A DNA stretch of 64,000 bases from NCBI GenBank assembly GCA_021832085.1, contig JAKBLM010000018.1, forward strand, positions 1 to 64,000. Direction: 5' to 3'. This stretch comes from Acidobacteriota bacterium (lineage in GTDB: Bacteria; Acidobacteriota; Terriglobia; Acidiferrales; UBA7541). Below are positions 1 to 6,906 of the stretch, one piece after another (within the stretch, counting starts at the first letter, position 1; each line of letters begins with the position of its first letter). The notes beneath the pieces are model-generated. The model saw only the letters and a list, made by a program, of their open reading frames with translations, had not been told where the DNA came from and did no database searches. Position numbers and translations under genes: made by a program.

Positions 1-75
1 GTGGACCGATTCGACCAGCAGGTAGTTGGTGTAGCTTTTGCCCTTGTGCGACTTGGTGGTCCTGCGGATGTACAC
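1..75 (-). mobile_element. N-terminus of an IS transposase, cut by window edge
   Basis: Read on the minus strand from a GTG at 75, the first 25 codons begin MYIRRTTKSHKGKSYT. This resembles the start of IS1634/IS4-like transposases, which often open with M-Y/F-[IVL]-R-R followed by a basic segment. A stop codon lies in frame just upstream of the GTG, so this is the only sensible start. The rest of the element lies outside the window. The family assignment rests on a short stretch and is an inference. A near-consensus promoter sits immediately upstream, which fits an intact mobile gene. Confidence 0.5.
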
Positions 76-82
76 GGGGCAC

Positions 83-112
83 TATATACACGTTCATGCC
101 CTAACATGTCAA
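83..112 (-). promoter_or_regulatory. Consensus sigma-70 promoter of the edge transposase
   Basis: On the minus strand a perfect TTGACA (112-107) is followed after 18 bases by TATATA (88-83). The predicted transcription start, near 76, almost coincides with the GTG at 75, so the mRNA would be essentially leaderless. Confidence 0.55.
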
Positions 113-243
113 GATGAATGTTATGTGCAATTCGTCACTATTCTGGCCTTGCGGCGAGCCCCTGCTGAAAACAAACGGCTTGCCGGCTAAGATACCCAAA
201 ATCTCGCTCCCGGGCGCGGAAGTTGGGCTAATCGCCCAGGAGA

Positions 244-272
244 GAAAAAACATGGCGGGCTGAAGACCCGCC
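244..272 (-). terminator. Intrinsic terminator after the receiver gene
   Basis: On the minus strand GGCGGG and CCCGCC (272-267 and 259-254) form a stem around a 7-base loop, followed shortly by a run of six T. It sits 36 bases past the stop of the receiver gene. The same GC stem style is common between acidobacterial genes. Confidence 0.7.
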
Positions 273-307
273 GCTACACTAGCGGTCCCTCTTGTGGCTC
301 CGGGGGA

Positions 308-826
308 TTAGGTGCGGGAACGGGAGCGGGATTTCTTTGGCGGTTCGTGGCCTTCCGTGGCCGGCTCGTCTTCGATTTCGATGGAACTTTCCGTTTCGCC
401 CAGGCCCTCGGGCGAGGAAAGGGCGGGATCGCCGTCGGACTCGGTTCCGGGAGTGGGAAGCTCGTCGAGGGCGCGGCGGATCACCTGCTCCACTTCGGAG
501 CGGCGCAACGGCGAAGTGATGTAGTCGAAGGCGCCCATACGCATCGCCCGCAAGTATTCATCCCAATTTTCGAGACGGGAGATAACGATGACCGGCACGC
601 GGAGCGACGACTGATGGACCTCGTCGAGCACGCGGGCGACACTGCCATCGGGCAGCTCGTCTTCGCAGAAGACCAGCCGGACCGACCGCTCGGCCAGAAT
701 GCCGCGCGATTTCTCAACGCTCGAGACGAGAATCGGCTTCAGTCCCAAGCGCTCCAGAATACGCGCCAGAGCCTGGCGATCTTCCGCACGGAGACAAGCA
801 ACCAATACTTCCACGGGCCGGGGCAT
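308..826 (-). CDS. Stand-alone degenerate response-regulator receiver protein
   Basis: A 172-residue protein. Residues 5-113 have the CheY-like receiver fold, and a Ser/Glu/Pro-rich tail ending in basic residues follows. There is no output domain. The key phosphorylation residues are altered. The acceptor position in LVFCEDELPDG is Glu55 rather than Asp (it lies four residues before the conserved Pro, where Asp normally is), the usual Lys before Pro in the beta5 loop is Ser105, and the N-terminal acidic pair is only partly kept (E15, D16). It is therefore probably a phosphorylation-independent pseudo-receiver that acts by protein contact. The ATG start at 826 has a good AGGGAG ribosome site. 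A sigma factor gene lies 53 bases upstream on the same strand, so the two may be co-transcribed. Partner unknown. Confidence 0.8.
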   Translation of the reverse strand: MPRPVEVLVACLRAEDRQALARILERLGLKPILVSSVEKSRGILAERSVRLVFCEDELPDGSVARVLDEVHQSSLRVPVIVISRLENWDEYLRAMRMGAFDYITSPLRRSEVEQVIRRALDELPTPGTESDGDPALSSPEGLGETESSIEIEDEPATEGHEPPKKSRSRSRT

Positions 827-879
827 CCGCTCTCCCTTCCGCGAGCGATGAACTCGGCTCGCGGGCTGATTCCAGCTAG

Positions 880-1581
880 CTAGCCTTCCACCGCCATCGG
901 CACTGCAACGCCGCGGCGTCCCAGGGCTTTGGCCACGCGCTTTTCGGGGCGGGATGCCGGCGGGGCGAATGAGCCTTCGGCCTCCTCACTCTCTGCGCGG
1001 GCGTAGTCGCGCAGCAACTGGCGCATGCTCAGCCTGGCGCTGTGCGTCTGATACTTGGAGCTTTCCACGGTGCAGCCGACCAGGCTGGCGATCTCCTCGT
1101 GGGTGTAGCCCTCGACGTCGTGCAGCACGAAAGCGAGCCTCTGGCGAACGGAAAGGCTGAGCATCGCGCGCTGGAGGCTGAGCCGGTCGACCATCGCAAC
1201 GAGGCGTGGATCGTCGACCTGGGCTTCGGTGGTCTGGATCTCTCCGTCGTCGTCGGTTTCGACGACCTGATCGAGAGGCATCTCCATGCGGCCGCGGGTT
1301 TTCCGCAGGCGCATCAGGACGACGTTGACAGCGACGCGGTGCAGCCAAGTGGAAAAGGCGGATTCGCCTCGATAGGTATTGAGCTTTCGGAAAACCTGCA
1401 GGAAAGTGTCCTGCGTGAGCTCTTCGGCGTCGGCGGTATTGCCGACCATGTGCAGGCAGAGGCGGTAGACACGCGTTTCGTAGAGCCGGTAGATTTTCTC
1501 GAAGTCTACATCGCCGTCCGGAGCCGGCGGAATCGCCTCTGGTGTTCCTGCCTCCGGATCGGCTGACGGATAGAATTGCAT
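880..1581 (-). CDS. RNA polymerase sigma factor, ECF subfamily
   Basis: Extracytoplasmic-function sigma factor that redirects RNA polymerase. Region 2 is clear (YRLYETRVYRLCLHMVGN, then AEELTQDTFLQVFRKL and FSTWLHRVAVN). Region 4 carries the helix-turn-helix (HEEIASLVGCTVESSKYQ). An acidic linker separates the two, and the C-terminus has about 40 extra, mostly basic and small residues. The frame stays open up to 1659. The ATG at 1581 is preferred because GAGGA lies eight bases upstream, whereas the ATG at 1632 and the TTG at 1659 lack a ribosome site. No anti-sigma factor is adjacent; the pseudo-receiver downstream (308-826) is the only close partner. Function class sure, regulon unknown. Confidence 0.88.
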   Translation of the reverse strand: MQFYPSADPEAGTPEAIPPAPDGDVDFEKIYRLYETRVYRLCLHMVGNTADAEELTQDTFLQVFRKLNTYRGESAFSTWLHRVAVNVVLMRLRKTRGRMEMPLDQVVETDDDGEIQTTEAQVDDPRLVAMVDRLSLQRAMLSLSVRQRLAFVLHDVEGYTHEEIASLVGCTVESSKYQTHSARLSMRQLLRDYARAESEEAEGSFAPPASRPEKRVAKALGRRGVAVPMAVEG

Positions 1582-1765
1582 CACAGCGTCCTCGCTTCCA
1601 CACTCGCTTTGCGGCGTGTGCGTTGTTCCCATGATGGCGGGCGGGGGTGGAGGCAACAATTGGGGAGTACCCGCGTCCCGGAGAGGAAAAACCCTTAGGG
1701 GAACCTAGGGGACGGGAGAGCGGTTGGCCGGGTGCAGCGAGCGGAATGGGGCGAAAACTGGGAAA

Positions 1766-1793
1766 TTGACCTGGGCAGGCCGCGAATTATAGG
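1766..1793 (+). promoter_or_regulatory. Probable sigma-70 promoter for the NarL-type regulator
   Basis: TTGACC (1766-1771), a 16-base spacer, then TATAGG (1788-1793). Transcription would start near 1800, giving a leader of about 160 bases before the GTG at 1962. The rest of the gap 1582-1961 shows no gene. Confidence 0.4.
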
Positions 1794-1961
1794 CTAGAGA
1801 GCTAGGTTTTTCCCTGAGACCATGATCGATCCGCCGGTGGGCCCGTCAAATCGAAACCTGAATAAGGCGGCTCGGCGTGCCGAAGAAGCTAGCGGTTTCC
1901 GGACCGGGGCGCTGTGCGACCACCCTGACCGGACGGGGCGCGAGCCATTGCGAGAGCTGCC

Positions 1962-2609
1962 GTGACGAAAAAGGCGCGCATTCTGCTGGCCGACGATCAC
2001 GAAATCGTGCGGCGGGGCCTGCGGAACCTGCTGGAGGACCGGCCGGAGTGGACCGTTTGCTGCGAGGCGGCGGACGGGCGGGAGGCGGTGGCGCACGCCT
2101 TGCGGGACAAGCCGGACGTCGTGGTGATGGACATCTCGATGCCGGTGATGAACGGGCTGGAAGCGGCGCGGCGGATCGCCGACAAGCTGCCCCGAACCGA
2201 AATCCTCATCCTGACCATGCACGAATCGAAGCAGTTGGTACACGACGTGCTGGCCTCGGGCGCGCGGGGCTACCTGCTGAAATCCGACGCGGGCAAGGAC
2301 CTGCTGGCGGCCGTCGAGGCATTGCTCGAGCACAAGCCGTTTTTCAGCCACAAGGTTTCCGAAGTAGTGCTCGAAGGATTCCTCAAGGGGACCGGCCCAG
2401 AACCTGCGCGCGACGAACTCACCCCACGCGAGCGCGAGGTGGTGCAACTGCTCGCCGAGGGCAAGAGCAACAAGGAAACCGCTTCGATGCTGGGCATCAG
2501 CGTAAAAACGGTGGAAGCGCACCGGGCCAATATCATGCGGAAGATGGGATTCGGCTCGCTGAGCGACCTGGTGCGGTTTGCCGTGCGCGAGAAAATGATC
2601 GAGCCGTAG
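1962..2609 (+). CDS. NarL/FixJ-family DNA-binding response regulator
   Basis: 215 residues with the standard two-domain layout. The receiver domain occupies residues 5-125, with acidic pocket D11/D12, phospho-acceptor D57 in VVVMDISMP, switch T85 and K107. The LuxR-type helix-turn-helix lies at about 148-210 (LTPREREVVQLLAEGKSN, then ISVKTVEAHRANIMRKMG). All catalytic residues are intact, unlike the receiver at 308-826. The start is GTG, since no ATG lies at the right place before the LLADDHE beta strand. No histidine kinase is nearby, so it is an orphan regulator here. It converges with the TonB-C gene, whose stop lies 40 bases away. Confidence 0.93.
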   Translation: MTKKARILLADDHEIVRRGLRNLLEDRPEWTVCCEAADGREAVAHALRDKPDVVVMDISMPVMNGLEAARRIADKLPRTEILILTMHESKQLVHDVLASGARGYLLKSDAGKDLLAAVEALLEHKPFFSHKVSEVVLEGFLKGTGPEPARDELTPREREVVQLLAEGKSNKETASMLGISVKTVEAHRANIMRKMGFGSLSDLVRFAVREKMIEP

Positions 2610-2648
2610 CGTCTCGTTTCCACCTGCGTGCCGCGCGAGACACCTAGG

Positions 2649-3500
2649 CTAGGGATCCTGGCGAAAGTTAATCTCAACGGGCATACGGACGGCAACCAGC
2701 TGGCCGCTCGGGCCCTTTGCCGGCCGGAAGGTCCAGGAACGGACGGTGGACTCGGCAGCCCGATCCAACGCGGCCCCTGCGCGCCCCGCCAATCCTTTCA
2801 ATAGCTCGATATTCCTCGCTCGTCCGTCAGTCCCGACAGTGATGACGAGGATGACAGTTCCTTTTGCATAGATCCCTTTGGGATAGGCAGGGTTTCTACA
2901 ACGCACACAGCGAGGCAACCTGACTCCTCCGATGCCCGCCATGTAGGCCCCGGTGCTGCCCTTGATCGGTCGTTCAGGCTGCGAGAAGAGCGCCTGCATC
3001 CGAGGGGAATCCGGGAGCAGCGCTTTGAGCTTTGCCAGACGCTTTCCCCGCGCCATCTGGAAAACTTGAACCGTAAGAAGGAATGCGCCGTTCTTTTCGC
3101 GAATGCTGCTGGTCACTACTGCCGCGGCACCGATTCGTCTTCCTATGGGAACAGCGGTTGAAGGACCGAGAATGAAGTATGTATCGAGCGGCTGGAGCCC
3201 GGCGGCGAGAAATCCGTTTTCGACCTGCAGTTGCGAGAGAACTTTGGTTGACGGGTTCGCGGCCGATAGGGCGTGGTCCAGTTCGCTCCTGATTCCAGCG
3301 CAAAGCACGTCGTGGCTTCCGTGCCCCTTCCAAACCGGCACACCAACGTAGATGACCGAACCCGGCGGCAGCTTCATTTTTGCGGAAAGGGCGCGCGCCA
3401 GCGCACCCACGGAGCGGAGCTTGGGACGGGCGGCAACCGAGCTGGCGAGCAGACAAGCCGCGAGCATCGGTGCTATGCGCCCAGCGCTTGGCAATTTCAC
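2649..3500 (-). CDS. Periplasmic protein with TonB C-terminal domain
   Basis: 283 residues. A short hydrophobic N-terminus (APMLAACLLASSVAARP) looks like a signal peptide. The middle (about 30-200) has no domain I recognise and reads as a soluble periplasmic module. The last 85 residues are a TonB C-terminal domain: NPAYPKGIYAKGTVILVI, VGTDGRARNIELLKG and VRSWTFRPA match the family signature. It lacks the long Pro-rich spacer of energy-transducing TonB, so it more likely works as a periplasmic adaptor than as a true transducer; this type is very common in Acidobacteriota. The start is GTG at 3500, preceded by GGGGGA. Confidence 0.72.
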   Translation of the reverse strand: MKLPSAGRIAPMLAACLLASSVAARPKLRSVGALARALSAKMKLPPGSVIYVGVPVWKGHGSHDVLCAGIRSELDHALSAANPSTKVLSQLQVENGFLAAGLQPLDTYFILGPSTAVPIGRRIGAAAVVTSSIREKNGAFLLTVQVFQMARGKRLAKLKALLPDSPRMQALFSQPERPIKGSTGAYMAGIGGVRLPRCVRCRNPAYPKGIYAKGTVILVITVGTDGRARNIELLKGLAGRAGAALDRAAESTVRSWTFRPAKGPSGQLVAVRMPVEINFRQDP

Positions 3501-3595
3501 CTGTTCCCCCTGCGCGGCTCCGAAGCGGAAAAACGCGGCGCCGGCCCAGGGAATCTACACCTCGCTGGCAAAGGAGACAACCCTCTCGCGCACGG

Positions 3596-4564
3596 TCAGT
3601 AGCTGGTGGCTGGCGGATCAGCGAGCGCACTTGAGGGCGCGGCGGCGGGCTTGCGGTAGAGCCACAGGAAGAGCACGGTAGCCACGCCGACGATCAAGAA
3701 GGCAAACACGCTGCCTTCCGGGCCAACCGTACCGCCGCTCAGCCACTTGGGGCCATGCAAGGAAGAATCGAACAGGTGGCCGGGAGCGACGAGGCCGCTA
3801 TTGGGCACCGAATAGAGAAACGTTTCCCCCCAGTCCCATGCGGCGTGCAAGCCCACGGCAAACCACAGATTCCCGGTGCGCCAGAGCGTGATGCAGAAAA
3901 AGATCGCGATCACGAAGACACTGAGCGCGCCCACCAGGCCCTCGCCGGGGTTGAAGATGTGCGCCGAAGCGAAGCCGGCCGAGAGGATGATCGCCGCCGG
4001 CCAGAAACCGATGCCGGTGGCCAGGGTGAACTGGGTGTAGCCGCGGAAGGAAAACTCCTCGAAGAAGCCGGTCATCAGGAAAACCGCGCCCCAGAGAAAT
4101 GCGTAGCGGACGATGCCGGAGCCGCTCAGATCGATCTTGCCGAAGCTGAAGCCTCCGAAAGCCCAGATCAGCAGCAGGACCACGGAAATCATCACGATGC
4201 CCCAGAGGACTCCCTGCCAGAAATGACGGCCAAAGGCGTGACGCGCGGGCAGCCCGTAAATGCCGATCGAGCGGTGCTCGGGCCGCGCCAGAATCAGCGC
4301 GGCCCCAAAAACGCCGGCGGCGGAAATCACTTCCTGCAAAAGCAGGCCTGTGGCGTCGATCCTGTTCGGCAGCGGGAGGGGCAAGTGCAGCCAAACCGCC
4401 GAAATATCGAGGATGCCAATGATCAGAAACGAGAGCACGACGTAAACCAGCAGCCGCCAGCCCGCGCGCGGCTCGCGGGGGTTCATGAAAATCCGCCGCA
4501 CCAGGGAGGGCGGCCGGGCTGGTTCGCTCGGCGTCGGGCTTTCGCTGCGCGTTGTTGCGTTCAT
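3596..4564 (-). CDS. CPBP-family intramembrane metalloprotease
   Basis: 322 residues with about eight membrane segments, a CAAX-processing/bacteriocin-protection (ABI, Rce1-like) protein. The active-site motifs are present in order: EEFSFRG (EExxxR, in FFEEFSFRGYTQF), then an SAHIFNPG segment (FxxxH-type) and GLHAAWDWGE near the C-terminus. The N-terminal 35 residues are cytoplasmic and Ser/Pro/Arg-rich. Substrate unknown. It stands alone, about 95 bases downstream of the TonB-C gene start, in the same orientation. Confidence 0.88.
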   Translation of the reverse strand: MNATTRSESPTPSEPARPPSLVRRIFMNPREPRAGWRLLVYVVLSFLIIGILDISAVWLHLPLPLPNRIDATGLLLQEVISAAGVFGAALILARPEHRSIGIYGLPARHAFGRHFWQGVLWGIVMISVVLLLIWAFGGFSFGKIDLSGSGIVRYAFLWGAVFLMTGFFEEFSFRGYTQFTLATGIGFWPAAIILSAGFASAHIFNPGEGLVGALSVFVIAIFFCITLWRTGNLWFAVGLHAAWDWGETFLYSVPNSGLVAPGHLFDSSLHGPKWLSGGTVGPEGSVFAFLIVGVATVLFLWLYRKPAAAPSSALADPPATSY

Positions 4565-5103
4565 CGACGGCTCCCGGGTCGAAATATCCCGCCTATCCTA
4601 TCATCGAGGTGGAAGAATTCCTGCCGCTTTGCGGCACGAGACGGAGAGCGGGTTCCAGAACCGAAGAAGAGCCAGAGGCCATCGAGGACCGCCATCGGTA
4701 CTATTCCGGGAAAGACATTCTCAAATAGAGAAAAGCGCTTCACGATTTTGGCCGCCAATTTGGACAGTTGGGTACAGTACTTCTCTCGTCACGCCCCGCG
4801 GAGCTATCGATAACCGGTTGAGCGGCCACCGGATACAGGCAGCCGCGCCGCCACCCACTTTTCTACATGTAGCCGCGTGCAGGCTTCGTTACTGGCGCTC
4901 AAGATGCAAAAGCCTTGGTCATGCGAGCGAACAAGGCTGCGGCATCACCTGGTTCCAGGAAAGGGCAAAACTATCGCGCCGCGACATTTCGCGTGGCGCA
5001 AGAAACGCGGAGAACGGGGAGCCGGAGCTTTGTTCGATCCCTGTGCCCGGGGAACGACAGTGAAGGACAGCCAGAGCAGCCGGGGCTCGATGCACTATCG
5101 GCG

Positions 5104-5268
5104 GTGGAAGCGAAGCAGGCGACGTGGCAGTTTTCGGTGCGGGCAGCGCGCCTGGAAAGCATGTCGACTCGCCTGTGGTCTTGGGTGGTGCTGGGGGCCC
5201 TGGCTGCCTGGTTCTTCCTTTGGCTGGGCGGCAGGCTTGGGCACCTGGTGAGATTCGTGCCGCACTAA
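5104..5268 (+). CDS. Possible small single-span membrane protein
   Basis: A frame of about 54 residues ending at 5268. Its last 35 residues contain one clear hydrophobic segment (WSWVVLGALAAWFFLWLGG) followed by a basic end, and the codons have the high GC3 of neighbouring genes. The start is unclear: GTG at 5104 and ATG at 5161 both have poor ribosome sites, and the frame is open back to 4915 with less gene-like sequence. No family recognised. It may be a genuine small membrane protein or the tail of a decayed gene. Confidence 0.3.
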   Translation: MEAKQATWQFSVRAARLESMSTRLWSWVVLGALAAWFFLWLGGRLGHLVRFVPH

Positions 5269-5317
5269 CCCGTACCTCTCACAAGCCACTTGGCGAAGAA
5301 CGGAAAGCGATTGTGCC

Positions 5318-5347
5318 GCGGCCGCTTTTTAGCTTGGCCGCTTTTTT
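5318..5347 (+). terminator. Intrinsic terminator candidate
   Basis: GCGGCC (5318-5323) pairs with GGCCGC (5336-5341), followed directly by six T. It lies 50 bases past the small membrane frame, which supports that frame being transcribed. Confidence 0.6.
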
Positions 5348-5578
5348 CTACGGCGTCTTTTCTCTCGCCCCGGCAGGTTGGCGCCTTGAAGGGGCGACGC
5401 TACAGAAACCCGCCCCGCACTGCCGCATTGCGTGCACGGTCAATGTTTGGCTCAAAGGCAACACCACGTGATGCGGAGCAAGCAAAGCCAAACGCCGAAA
5501 GCGCGGGGAAAGCTCGGGGCGTGAGTGACTGTGCTACCCCGATTGCGGGAGAAGGCGGCGGCAAATGAGATGATGGAA

Positions 5579-6826
5579 TCAGGCTGAAAGGCGGAGGTCG
5601 AGCCGACCCGAGGCTGCGGCGAGGGCCAACGCGCCCGCGCTAACGCGCGGATCTAGCAGGCGCTTGCCGAGCGTACGCACATCGGCGCGGGCGAGCATGA
5701 GCGCGCGGTACAGACCGGCAGTAGAAACGTCGCCCGTGAGGCGGAAGCCGACAATGCGGCCGTCGCGAAGGAAAATCTTGCGCAGGGCATTGCCCTGACG
5801 CCAGCGCCACTCCTCTTCTCCTTCCGCCGCGCCGACGGCCATCACCGGCAGTCCGAGGTGCTTCAGGCTGTTCATGTTTTCCGAGCCGGGGTAGGGCGTC
5901 TCGAGGCCGAGCAGATTCCGCGCGGCCACTTGCGCCTGGGCGACGGCGTTGGGGAAGATCGCGTGAACATAGCGCTCACCGGTGAGCCGGTCGAAAGTCT
6001 CCGCGACGTCGCCGGCGGCGTAGACGTCGGGGACGTTGGTGCGGAGGTAGTTGTCGACGCGAACGCCCCAGCCGACATCGAGGCCCGACCCGGCGAGAAA
6101 TTCGACGTGGGGCTTGACGCCGGTGGCCGCGACGTAAACGTCGGCCTGGAGTCCATCACCCGATTCGAGGGCAACGGCCTCGGCCTTGCGCTTGCCGGTG
6201 AAGCCGGCCGCCTTGGTGCCGAGGCGAACCTCGATGCCGCGCTCGCGCATGACGGACAAGGCAATCTCGGCGGTTTCGGCATCGAGCATGCGCGGCATCA
6301 CGCGGTCGGACAGCTCGATCACGGTGACGACGAGGCCGAGTTCGCGAAGCAAAATCGCGATCTCGACGCCGATGAAGCCGGCGCCAACAATCAGCGCCTT
6401 GCCGCCGGGCCTGCGCTTGCCCTCCTCGACGAGGGAGTGGGCGGCGGTGAGCGATTTGAAGTCGTAGACGCCCGGCAGCTCGCGGCCGGGGAGCGGGGCG
6501 TAGAGGCTGCTGCCAGAAGCGATGACGAGGCGATCGTAGGAGAGCGAAGCGCCGTCCTCGAGGTTCAACTGCTTCTGCGCGGGGCGCACCTGGCTGACGC
6601 GAACGTTTTGCCGGTAATCGACTTCGAGGCGGCGGCAGGCGTCTTCCCCTTTCCAGAAGAGGGTTTCCCGGCGGCCGGTGAGGAAATAATCGGCCATGGC
6701 GGGTGGCGCGTAGGGCGGGAACGGTTCCCTCGAGAGCAAAACGATCTCGACGCTGCGGTCGTATTCGCGCAACGTCTCGGCGACCGTTAGCCCCGCTGGT
6801 CCTGCGCCCACGATGACCACCCGCAT
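5579..6826 (-). CDS. FAD/NAD(P)-dependent oxidoreductase of the CODH operon
   Basis: 415 residues; a class-I pyridine nucleotide-disulfide oxidoreductase fold without a redox disulfide. The FAD-binding Rossmann motif is GAGPAGLTVAETL (residues 7-19), a second dinucleotide motif GAGFIGVEIA lies near 150, and the second FAD contact YAAGDVAE lies near 270. It is last in the operon cooC-cooF-cooS-FAD oxidoreductase, 80 bases after cooS. CODH-CooF-FNOR gene sets are a known class in Geobacter, clostridia and others. By analogy this protein should accept electrons from CooF and reduce NAD(P)+ or another acceptor; that is inference. The ATG at 6826 has GGGGAGA nine bases upstream. Confidence 0.88.
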   Translation of the reverse strand: MRVVIVGAGPAGLTVAETLREYDRSVEIVLLSREPFPPYAPPAMADYFLTGRRETLFWKGEDACRRLEVDYRQNVRVSQVRPAQKQLNLEDGASLSYDRLVIASGSSLYAPLPGRELPGVYDFKSLTAAHSLVEEGKRRPGGKALIVGAGFIGVEIAILLRELGLVVTVIELSDRVMPRMLDAETAEIALSVMRERGIEVRLGTKAAGFTGKRKAEAVALESGDGLQADVYVAATGVKPHVEFLAGSGLDVGWGVRVDNYLRTNVPDVYAAGDVAETFDRLTGERYVHAIFPNAVAQAQVAARNLLGLETPYPGSENMNSLKHLGLPVMAVGAAEGEEEWRWRQGNALRKIFLRDGRIVGFRLTGDVSTAGLYRALMLARADVRTLGKRLLDPRVSAGALALAAASGRLDLRLSA

Positions 6827-6906
6827 GGCGTTATCTCCCCAGTTCAGCCGGCGCGCCCAGCGTTTGGCCGGCTATCCAGATTCGGCGTCGGAAGCCGGCT
6901 CGTGCT

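Larger units (their letters stand above)
4565..5578. other. Gene-poor stretch of about 1 kb
   Basis: No recognisable protein-coding gene. The only coding-like piece is a short frame ending at 5268 (listed separately). A terminator-like hairpin lies at 5318-5347. Nothing else was seen: no tRNA, no repeat array and no transposase match. Confidence 0.5.
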
